From: Nitrospina sp.
GTDB taxonomy: Bacteria > Nitrospinota > Nitrospinia > Nitrospinales > VA-1
Assembly: GCA_018665625.1 (NCBI GenBank)
Contig: JABJCF010000184.1
Coordinates: 1-5,371, forward strand
Direction: 5' to 3'
DNA: 5,371 nt
The notes under the pieces are model-generated. The model saw nothing but the letters and a program-made list of their open reading frames with translations, was not told the origin of the DNA and ran no database searches. The position numbers were made by a program, and so were the translations under genes. Shown piece after piece: positions 1-5,371 of the stretch. Every line of letters begins with the position of its first letter. Position 1 is the stretch's first letter.

Positions 1-443
1 GATGTCAAATTAGCTTTGGTAAGATCGGCACCGTGAAGGGATGCGGAGGTAAGGTTTGCTCTACTAAGGTCGCAACCCGTTAAGTTCGCGAAAGTAAAAC
101 TGGCCTTTATGCATTTGGCCCCGGCCATATTGGCTTTCGTCAAGTTTGCTCGGCTTAAGGTGGTGTTCTCAAGAGTTGCCCGGCTTAAATCAGCTTCTCT
201 AAGGTTAGCGGTGGTCAAATCTGCTTCTGTCATGTTTGAATTTTGAAAATTACCTTTAGACAGAAAAGTCCTGACGAATTTAGTTTTTATCAATAAGGTG
301 TTGCTGAAATTCGCCGAGGCCAGAGTCAACCCGCTAAAATCCAAACCCGAAAGATCCAGGCCAGAAAAATCCATATTATTGGAATGCTCAATACTCTTGG
401 TGATGAGTAATCTTCTAACTTCTTCTACTGTTATGTTTGCCAT
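1..443 (-). CDS. Pentapeptide-repeat protein, C-terminus outside window
   Basis: The frame opens with ATG at 443 (residues MANITVEEVRRLL) and stays open to the window edge, giving 147 full codons; the C-terminus is missing. After a short polar N-terminal segment (about residues 1-23) the protein is an unbroken run of pentapeptides: the central position is Leu, Phe or Met every five residues from 26 to 146 (only residue 111, Cys, departs), and the i-2 position is mostly Ala from residue 74 onward (ADLTT, ANLRE, ADLSR, ANLTK, GADLT). This is the A(D/N)Lxx signature of the pentapeptide-repeat family, which folds as a right-handed quadrilateral beta-helix; about 25 repeats make roughly six coils. 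There is no signal peptide or membrane segment, so a cytoplasmic location is likely. Family members range from gyrase-binding DNA mimics to proteins of unknown role, and nothing here chooses among them. The Shine-Dalgarno match is poor. It lies 80 bases downstream of the glycosyltransferase stop on the same strand. Confidence 0.9.
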   Translation of the reverse strand, partial: MANITVEEVRRLLITKSIEHSNNMDFSGLDLSGLDFSGLTLASANFSNTLLIKTKFVRTFLSKGNFQNSNMTEADLTTANLREADLSRATLENTTLSRANLTKANMAGAKCIKASFTFANLTGCDLSRANLTSASLHGADLTKANLT

Positions 444-483
444 TGAAGTTTAATCCATTTTGCGGCGGGTTTAAATCTGACTG

Positions 484-512
484 ACTATAACCATTCCCTC
501 TCTTCTAAACAA
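484..512 (-). promoter_or_regulatory. Putative sigma-70 promoter for the pentapeptide gene
   Basis: Read on the minus strand, TTGTTT (512-507) is followed after exactly 17 bases by TATAGT (489-484), a five-of-six match to the -10 consensus. A start near 477 would leave a leader of about 34 bases before the ATG at 443. It lies in the 80-base gap after the glycosyltransferase stop, so the pentapeptide gene could be expressed independently of that operon. The -35 box matches mainly at TTG, and the region is AT-rich, so a chance match is possible. Confidence 0.4.
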
Positions 513-523
513 GCAATAATTTT

Positions 524-2044
524 TTATTGAATTGCATCAATTTTGGCCTTTTCTAACCCACTCTTTTTATTGCGAAAATCCCAGAGCAATAATAAATAAA
601 ACGGAAGATACTCCACCCAGGGAATCCATAGACTCCAGGACTGAATCTCCTGATAATCAAAATAAAAATCAATGTAATAGAGTCCAACCAAACCGGTTAG
701 CAAAATCCATGACCGATTGGGGAACAAACATAAAAAAGGCACGACCCAGCAAAGGTACCAGGGATTTTGTATGGGGCTGAGCAAAAACACCAATGCCATC
801 AATATGAAAAACTGTTTTAAGAATTTATGAGGTTCATCAATCAGGGAAGTATTTTCCAACAAAAGCCAGATCAAAACTCCCATTAATATAAAAACTACCG
901 TTAGTTTACTCAGAAAAATAGGTAAAGGATTTGACAAAAAAGACATACTGCTTAAATCTCCCGGCAGGTTTTTAAAAACAAAAACCAGGGAGGCAAAAAT
1001 GCTGTCATTACTTTGCCAATACAGAGAATAAGCCTTGAGCCCGTCAAACATTTGTAAACCAATCCCCATAAAAGGGAGGTATCCAAGAATTATTACCCCA
1101 ATAAAGAGCAGGGAGTTTAGGATGGGTGCCCGCCATGGGTTTCCTTCATTTTTACGAGACTTCTCAAGGCAGGATTGGAAATAAAGCGGGAATAATATCG
1201 CAGGGTACAGCTTGCCCAAAAAACCCAACGCAAGAAAAAATGTTGCCAGACTATGGCGCTGGCGGACCAGAAAATAAATAGAGCCGCATAAAAATGAAAT
1301 TCCAATAATATCCAAATGAGTCGAGTTAAGAGTTTCTTTGATTATGAGTGGGCACCAGAAATAAATCACACTCAAATTTTTATTCAATCCCAGCTTGTTC
1401 AAAATCCCGACAATGAAGAACAAGGTAAGAAGATCAAAAATCAGAAAAGCCATACGCATGGCAAGAATGCTATCCGCTTGAATAAGATGAACGGTTGTGA
1501 ATACAAACTGAGCCATGGGAGGGTAAATGGTGGGAACTCCGGGATGGTTAACTCTTTCCAAAAATTTTAAGGATTTTGGAGATTCCCATTTCAACTCCGA
1601 TAGTTTTTCCAACTCCCGTTCATTCGTTTCGGTATAAATCTCATAATAAGTTTCAGGATCCTGAATTCTTAATTCCTTAAAGTCATGGACTTCAGAGGGA
1701 GAGTATTTGAAAGGATTGATACCGTTGGAAAAAACTTTTCCATCCCATAAATAGCGATAAACATCGTCTTCCTGTATCTGTTGCGCTGGTAAAACAGAGA
1801 GCCTGAACAGCAGTCCGAAAATAATAATGGTCCAAAAGGTAAATCGGTTTTCAGGTTGTTTTAAAACAAAGGCGCAAACGGCGAAGAAAATCAGGGATAG
1901 CGAAAAATAAATTGCCAGATAGGTGAGAATTGGGCGGTCGGCATAGCCTTCACCCCAATTGAATTCTTTCGAAATCTTAGTAAGATAAAAATAGAGAAGT
2001 AGACTAAAAATTCCCAGGAAAATTACCTGGAGACGTGGGCGCAT
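524..2044 (-). CDS. Polytopic GT-C-type glycosyltransferase (GT87/DUF2029-like)
   Basis: This 506-residue integral membrane protein has roughly 11-13 hydrophobic segments (for example about 5-22, 41-60, 190-216, 243-260, 308-327, 374-397, 409-441, 446-462, 475-488). After the early membrane segments comes an acidic motif, QEDDVYRYLWDG (91-102), then a long charged loop up to YPP (174-176). Asp-Asp in the first periplasmic loop followed by YPP is typical of GT-C transferases, which use polyprenyl-phosphate sugars and place the active site outside the membrane. Further family-like motifs are STHLD (241-245), GKLYP (277-281) and SPIQNPWYLCW (423-433). The length fits GT87/DUF2029-type mannosyltransferase relatives. 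By family logic it adds a sugar to a lipid, glycan or protein at the periplasmic face; donor and acceptor cannot be told. The ATG at 2044 lies 6 bases after the lipoprotein stop and has no clear Shine-Dalgarno, which suggests translational coupling. Confidence 0.8.
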   Translation of the reverse strand: MRPRLQVIFLGIFSLLLYFYLTKISKEFNWGEGYADRPILTYLAIYFSLSLIFFAVCAFVLKQPENRFTFWTIIIFGLLFRLSVLPAQQIQEDDVYRYLWDGKVFSNGINPFKYSPSEVHDFKELRIQDPETYYEIYTETNERELEKLSELKWESPKSLKFLERVNHPGVPTIYPPMAQFVFTTVHLIQADSILAMRMAFLIFDLLTLFFIVGILNKLGLNKNLSVIYFWCPLIIKETLNSTHLDIIGISFLCGSIYFLVRQRHSLATFFLALGFLGKLYPAILFPLYFQSCLEKSRKNEGNPWRAPILNSLLFIGVIILGYLPFMGIGLQMFDGLKAYSLYWQSNDSIFASLVFVFKNLPGDLSSMSFLSNPLPIFLSKLTVVFILMGVLIWLLLENTSLIDEPHKFLKQFFILMALVFLLSPIQNPWYLCWVVPFLCLFPNRSWILLTGLVGLYYIDFYFDYQEIQSWSLWIPWVEYLPFYLLLLWDFRNKKSGLEKAKIDAIQ

Positions 2045-2050
2045 GCTGGC

Positions 2051-2950
2051 TTATTGCGTTTGTGCGAAGGAGCTTTGCCCTTCCAGCTTTTTCAGTTTTT
2101 CAATTTCCATGTCAGAAAGGGATTTGTAAATTTCCAGAACACTTCGGTGGGTGTAGGGGTCATCATTTTTAATTGCCAGAGCAGACCAATAACGGGTTAG
2201 CGCCTCCTGATACATTTTTTTCTTTTTGTATATATCTCCAAGGCGGACGAATAAATCAAACCGGTCCGGTTCAATAACAGAGACCCGTTCCATGCTATTG
2301 GCAGCTTCCAGAAGTTTTCCTGACCTTTCAAACTCACTGCCTAATGCCTCAAGATAAGTAGGGTTTTCAGGTTCGAGGTCCACAGCTTTTAAAATATGCT
2401 CGACCCCTTGATCGTATTTTTGTTTTTTAAGTAAGAGTTTGCCTAATCGGTAATGGCTGGCAGAATGCTTGCTATCAATATTTAATGCTCTTAAATAAGT
2501 TTGTTCAGCTTCTGCAAGTTGGCCTTCTAATTCCTGAAACTCCCCCAACACGCTTAGGGGGTGCGCTGAGTCCGGATTTTTATTGGCTGCCGTTTTTAGC
2601 TGAGAAAAAGCTTCTTCTTTTTTCCCTTTTGAATAATCGATGGATGCCAGATTGATTCGACTGAAAGTATCTTCTGTATGCTTTAACACATCTTGATAGA
2701 ATTCTGCCGCCCGGTCATTCTTACCTTGATCCTGATAAACCACACCCATGTTGTATAACGCGAAAGTATCTTTTGGATTTTTTCTTAATGCCAGCTTGTA
2801 CTCTTCAATGGCTTTGGCAAAATCCTTATTGTCGTAATGCTCAACCCCTCTGTTGAAATGACTGTCGATGGGGGCAGGCACATTCGTGCAACTACTTAAA
2901 AATACGGCTAATAAAACAAAAATAAAGCTTTTAAAATATCTTTTTATCAT
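2051..2950 (-). CDS. TPR-repeat lipoprotein
   Basis: This 299-residue protein starts MIKRYFKSF, continues with a hydrophobic stretch and ends its signal at LSSC (18-21), a clear lipobox with Cys21 as the lipidation site. The residues after Cys are Thr-Asn, not the Asp of inner-membrane retention, so outer-membrane anchoring is the likelier fate. The mature part is almost entirely tetratricopeptide repeats, about seven of them from residue 29 to 263 in steps of 33-34, with typical Gly/Ala/Tyr/Pro positions (AIEEYKLALRKNP 48-60; ALYNMGVVYQDQGK 64-77; HYRLGKLLLKKQKYDQ 166-181; LFVRLGDIYKKKKMYQEAL 233-251). The tail (280-299) is charged and then Gln/Ser-rich. TPR lipoproteins act as scaffolds for envelope complexes, as in the PilF/NlpI type, but this one is not specifically recognised as either. 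It is the first gene of a unit with the glycosyltransferase downstream, so a shared envelope glycan or secretion task is plausible but inferred. No strong Shine-Dalgarno precedes the ATG. Confidence 0.88.
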   Translation of the reverse strand: MIKRYFKSFIFVLLAVFLSSCTNVPAPIDSHFNRGVEHYDNKDFAKAIEEYKLALRKNPKDTFALYNMGVVYQDQGKNDRAAEFYQDVLKHTEDTFSRINLASIDYSKGKKEEAFSQLKTAANKNPDSAHPLSVLGEFQELEGQLAEAEQTYLRALNIDSKHSASHYRLGKLLLKKQKYDQGVEHILKAVDLEPENPTYLEALGSEFERSGKLLEAANSMERVSVIEPDRFDLFVRLGDIYKKKKMYQEALTRYWSALAIKNDDPYTHRSVLEIYKSLSDMEIEKLKKLEGQSSFAQTQ

Positions 2951-3024
2951 TTTTTTGATGTTCTAATATCAATTCTGGAAGAGCCAAGCCAATCTAGCTC
3001 AGAAAAAAATTCTAATATCTTTTC

Positions 3025-3053
3025 ATTATGGAAGAAGAATTTATTGGAAGCAA
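3025..3053 (-). promoter_or_regulatory. Putative sigma-70 promoter for the lipoprotein-glycosyltransferase unit
   Basis: On the minus strand, TTGCTT (3053-3048) is followed after 17 bases by CATAAT (3030-3025), five of six to the -10 consensus. A transcript starting near 3018 would have a leader of about 67 bases before the ATG at 2950. The ten-base word GATATTAGAA occurs twice in that leader, at 3019-3010 and at 2970-2961. The -35 box is only a partial match. Confidence 0.42.
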
Positions 3054-3155
3054 CCCCCGAGCCCTTCTCTTCATTTTCCCTCAAAAATAGCACTCTCGCT
3101 CTTTTAGTTCTTACCTGTCATAAGCATTTAATAATTAAAGTATTACCCTATCTTA

Positions 3156-3215
3156 GTCTCAAAATGAGATTCGAATTTGAGAACTCTTGAGACAAGTCTT
3201 CCTCAGATGTCTCAA
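3156..3215. repeat. Two adjacent inverted repeats sharing a TTGAGA core
   Basis: The first repeat is TCTCAAA (3157-3163) and TTTGAGA (3176-3182), perfect 7-base arms with a 12-base spacer that includes the palindrome ATTCGAAT (3169-3176). The second is TTGAGACA (3187-3194) and TGTCTCAA (3208-3215), perfect 8-base arms with a 13-base spacer. All four arms carry the same hexamer or its complement, starting at 3157, 3177, 3187 and 3210; the first three offsets are 20 and 10 bases, near whole helical turns. GTCTCAA at 3156-3162 can also pair with TTGAGAC at 3187-3193, so RNA from here could take alternative folds. Operator sites or RNA hairpins are both possible. Neither repeat is followed by a T-run, so a simple terminator is unlikely. 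Confidence 0.6.
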
Positions 3216-3281
3216 TTTGACACAGGTATTTTTTGCAAGTTTCGCCTAAGAAAAACCTGCTTTTGAAAGGCATTGAAAAAG

Positions 3282-3297
3282 GCCTAGTTAGGCTAGG
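3282..3297. repeat. Short overlapping palindromes
   Basis: GCCTA (3282-3286) and TAGGC (3289-3293) form a palindrome with a two-base centre, overlapped by CCTAG (3283-3287) and CTAGG (3293-3297), which can pair instead with a five-base loop. Only A-runs and a few T's follow. The element is too weak to call a terminator and could be a protein-binding site or chance. Confidence 0.35.
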
Positions 3298-3373
3298 AAA
3301 ATTTTTAAGACCTTAAATTTGGAACAATTAATGCTTTATAGGGAGTTTATTGGAAAAACGAATTCTAGGAATT

Positions 3374-3401
3374 TTGCAAACGTGCAAGCAACGAGTTGCA
3401 A
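3374..3401. repeat. TTGCAA-rich cluster with a small hairpin
   Basis: TTGCAA occurs at 3374-3379 and 3396-3401, 22 bases apart, and GTGCAAGC lies between them. GCAAC (3388-3392) and GTTGC (3395-3399) form a 5-base inverted repeat around GA. The cluster lies 64-91 bases upstream of the HzsA-like start codon, a suitable place for a regulator site or 5' leader structure. No known regulator motif was recognised. Confidence 0.35.
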
Positions 3402-3453
3402 GGTGAATTTTAGGAAAATAGTTTTTTGATTTTCACTCCTAATTAAATTTTTT

Positions 3454-3459
3454 GAGGGA
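3454..3459 (+). promoter_or_regulatory. Ribosome binding site of the HzsA-like gene
   Basis: GAGGGA ends five bases before the ATG at 3465. It is the only strong Shine-Dalgarno in the window. It supports this start, as does the signal peptide that follows directly. Confidence 0.8.
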
Positions 3460-3464
3460 TTTAA

Positions 3465-5371
3465 ATGAACAGGATTATTTCTACCCGCCATCTGTTATCG
3501 GTTTTGGTTCTTATTTCTATTTTTTTTGGGAATGTGGTTTTTGCGCAAAGTCTGCCATCCCAAATCACTTATGACATTGTTTATGTCAAAGCACCTCGAC
3601 AAGGCGATGACACTTTCGTAAATATTCCTGAGGTATTTGATCCCATAAAAGTTGAAGCAGGCAGTGATTTAGTATTACTGCATCCCGATGGATCAGAAGA
3701 AATTTTAGTTGCTGGAGGCCAAGGTGCCATATTGGACCCTGCTGTGTCATTCGATGGCAAGTGGATTTATTATTCCCAAGTTCATGATCAAACCAATTTA
3801 AATTCCCAGCGCCGTCTGGCGGCCAGAAGTGGTGCGGACATATTCAAGATCAACCTTGAAACTCGGGAAATCATCCAGCTGACATTTCAGGAATGGACAC
3901 CCAACACAGGTGTAGCCAACTGGTCTAGCTCTCCCCTAAGCGGGGCCTCCGACGAAAGCATTTTGGGTTATGGAATTTACAACTTGGGCCCGTGTCCTCT
4001 TCCCGGCGGAAAAGTTATGTTCACCTCCAGCCGCAACGGTTTTCTGCCCAACAAAAGTTTTACTTTTCCAAACTTGCAATTATTCGTCATGGACGAAGAT
4101 GGAAAGAATGTAGAGCTGGTGGCTCCTATGAATCTGGGCAGTGCTTTGCATCCCACGATTTTAAAAGACGGGCGGGTGATGTTTTCCAGTTACGAAGCAC
4201 AGGGAGCGCGTGATCGGCGTCTATGGGGACTTTGGTCTATCTGGCCTGATGGAAGAAACTGGGCACCATTAATGAGTGCCTTTTCCAGGCCTTCTGCTTT
4301 ACATTGGCAAACCCAGCTTTCAGATGAATCCATTGTAGTGGATGAGTATTACAATTTAAACAACAGTGGCTTCGGGGCATTTTTAAAGTTTCCGCCTTCT
4401 GTACCTCCTGGAACCATTGCTTTTGGCGATCCCGATGGTAATAAAAATCCTTCCTTGCCCATGGGCTGGTTTAGTAATGGGAAAGTTCAGTACAGAAATT
4501 ATTCTTTCAGTCCTTATGGATTGGAGAGTCTGACTCCATTTACAACCCCAAACGATAATGCGGCACCTTTTATAAATGGAACGGGAGCAGAACGGACAGG
4601 AAAAGTAGCGCAACCCAGCGCAGCCCCAAATAACGATTTGTTGCTGGTCTGGTCTCCAGGCCCTGCAAACCGGCTGAACCGTCCTGTCAATAAACCCGTA
4701 TACGATGCAGGTTTGTATTTGCAGGTAGGTGGGATTCCAGTCAACGACCATCGAGATTTAATTCTTATAAAAAACGACCCGAACTTCAACGAGCAACAAC
4801 CCCGGGCAGTTGTTCCTTATAAAACCATTTACGGTGTGGATGAACCGGTTAACCTTCCATGGTTACCTAATGATGGGTCGCTTTCGCAAGAACTGCCCGA
4901 GGGAACACCGTATGGCCTGATTGGAACATCTTCTTTTTACAAAAGAAATACGACTCCTGGAAAAGGCAGTGCAGATTTTGGAGGACTTGATCCTTTTAAC
5001 ACATCACAAAACGGTGCCAGCACCAACTGGGAAAGCCAGGGGGCGGATGCCGGTAAATATGACAATAGCGACATCCATGCAGTTCGCATTCTGGCTATGG
5101 AGCCGACTTCTCATCTTAGCTATGGGCCGGGGAATGTGGGTGGAGGTGCAAATCTAAACTTTCAAAATGAAGCGCATGAACGTTTGCGGATTTTAGGTGA
5201 AATACCGCTCCGCAAATACGATGCTGTCGGAAACCCTATTCTCGATATCGAAGGCAATCCCGATACCAGTTTTCTTGCAAAAATTCCTGCGGACGTTCCC
5301 TATACATTTCAGACCCTTGATAAAAACGGCGTGGTCTTGAACGCTTCGCAAACCTGGCATCAGGTGCGACC
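3465..5371 (+). CDS. Secreted HzsA-related beta-propeller protein, C-terminus outside window
   Basis: The frame starts at ATG 3465 behind a good Shine-Dalgarno and is still open at the edge after 635 codons. Residues 1-27 are a Sec signal peptide (basic start, hydrophobic core 10-22, cleavage likely after VFA27), so the protein is exported. The mature part shows propeller-like strands of the PD40/TolB type: DPAVSFDGKWIYYSQVHD (91-108), GPCPLPGGKVMFTSSRNGF (175-193), LFVMDEDG (206-213), HPTILKDGRVMFSSYE (229-244). The last visible part, KIPADVPYTFQTLDKNG (606-622) then SQTWHQVRP (628-636), matches my memory of HzsA-related proteins. In these a conserved GE..CGGCH stretch follows directly and binds a c-type haem. 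That haem site would lie just outside the window. Hydrazine synthase alpha is the characterised relative, but most family members have no known reaction, so anammox chemistry is not implied. Cys177 is the only cysteine visible. No gene partner is seen on this side. Confidence 0.78.
   Translation, partial: MNRIISTRHLLSVLVLISIFFGNVVFAQSLPSQITYDIVYVKAPRQGDDTFVNIPEVFDPIKVEAGSDLVLLHPDGSEEILVAGGQGAILDPAVSFDGKWIYYSQVHDQTNLNSQRRLAARSGADIFKINLETREIIQLTFQEWTPNTGVANWSSSPLSGASDESILGYGIYNLGPCPLPGGKVMFTSSRNGFLPNKSFTFPNLQLFVMDEDGKNVELVAPMNLGSALHPTILKDGRVMFSSYEAQGARDRRLWGLWSIWPDGRNWAPLMSAFSRPSALHWQTQLSDESIVVDEYYNLNNSGFGAFLKFPPSVPPGTIAFGDPDGNKNPSLPMGWFSNGKVQYRNYSFSPYGLESLTPFTTPNDNAAPFINGTGAERTGKVAQPSAAPNNDLLLVWSPGPANRLNRPVNKPVYDAGLYLQVGGIPVNDHRDLILIKNDPNFNEQQPRAVVPYKTIYGVDEPVNLPWLPNDGSLSQELPEGTPYGLIGTSSFYKRNTTPGKGSADFGGLDPFNTSQNGASTNWESQGADAGKYDNSDIHAVRILAMEPTSHLSYGPGNVGGGANLNFQNEAHERLRILGEIPLRKYDAVGNPILDIEGNPDTSFLAKIPADVPYTFQTLDKNGVVLNASQTWHQVR

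Larger units (their letters stand above)
2951..3464. other. 514-base divergent intergenic region
   Basis: This gap separates the minus-strand lipoprotein gene from the plus-strand HzsA-like gene. It is clearly AT-rich and has no frame longer than 32 codons among those I translated. It holds a candidate minus-strand promoter (3025-3053), paired inverted repeats (3156-3215), a short palindrome (3282-3297), a TTGCAA cluster (3374-3401) and three TAGGAA words in similar context (3294, 3366, 3411). I do not see a convincing sigma-70 promoter for the plus-strand gene. The best pair, TTGCAA at 3396-3401 and TAGTTT at 3419-3424 with 17-base spacing, is weak. No known riboswitch or small RNA was recognised. 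Confidence 0.8.

Noticed and set aside
526..544. ATTGA/TCAAT hairpin followed by TTTT on the plus strand, at the end of the glycosyltransferase gene.
   Set aside because: The stem is only five A/T-rich pairs, and the T-run is on the strand opposite to the gene it would need to terminate.
532..780. Plus-strand open frame of 82 codons, and another at 1316-1570.
   Set aside because: Both lie antisense inside the glycosyltransferase gene, whose motifs and membrane pattern are convincing; the frames are low-complexity shadows.
3028..3090. A 20-codon plus-strand frame starting ATG GAA GAA GAA.
   Set aside because: No ribosome site precedes it, and it overlaps the candidate minus-strand promoter; nothing marks it as coding.
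3217..3222. A perfect TTGACA -35 box upstream of the HzsA-like gene.
   Set aside because: The hexamers at 16-18 bases downstream do not resemble a -10 box, and the spacing to TTTTTTGC does not fit a sigma-54 promoter either.
3207..3266. A 19-codon plus-strand frame beginning ATG TCT CAA.
   Set aside because: It is very short, lacks a ribosome site and begins inside an inverted-repeat arm.
4383..4789. Overlapping minus-strand open frames inside the right-hand gene.
   Set aside because: They are antisense to a continuous 635-codon frame with signal peptide and family motifs.
3465..5371. Calling the gene hzsA and inferring an anammox organism.
   Set aside because: Only family-level resemblance is visible, the haem region is outside the window, and related proteins occur in bacteria not known to perform anammox.

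Overview
The window has two transcription units that point away from each other across a 514-base AT-rich gap. The base composition is AT-rich (about 40% G+C by eye in genes, lower between them). The proteins include a lipobox lipoprotein and a signal-peptide-bearing protein, which indicates a Gram-negative bacterium. A secreted relative of the hydrazine synthase alpha subunit, with a TPR lipoprotein and a membrane glycosyltransferase, would fit an environmental lineage such as Nitrospinota, Planctomycetota or a proteobacterium. The taxonomic guess is weak; nothing here fixes it. No RNA gene, CRISPR array, transposase or integrase was seen.

Left unit, minus strand, read from right to left: a TPR-repeat outer-membrane-type lipoprotein (2051-2950), then after only 6 bases a polytopic GT-C-type glycosyltransferase of about 500 residues (524-2044), then after 80 bases a pentapeptide-repeat protein (443 down to 1) whose C-terminus lies outside the window. 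Sigma-70-like boxes are visible ahead of the lipoprotein (3025-3053) and ahead of the pentapeptide gene (484-512). The first two genes therefore look like an operon, and the third may have its own start.

Right unit, plus strand: a long open frame from 3465 that is still open at the window edge (635 full codons). It begins with a signal peptide and then shows TolB/PD40-type beta-propeller blades. At the very edge it enters a segment (606-636) that I recognise as the lead-in to the haem-binding CxxCH of HzsA-related proteins. It should act outside the cytoplasmic membrane, probably as a c-type cytochrome. Its substrate cannot be told from sequence, and hydrazine synthesis should not be assumed.

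The gap between the units (2951-3464) is the least explained part. It contains two adjacent inverted repeats built on one hexamer (TTGAGA/TCTCAA), a compact palindrome, a TTGCAA-rich cluster, repeated TAGGAA words and a possible 32-codon leader frame. These sit on the side of the HzsA-like gene and could be its operator or leader region, but no strong promoter for that gene is evident.
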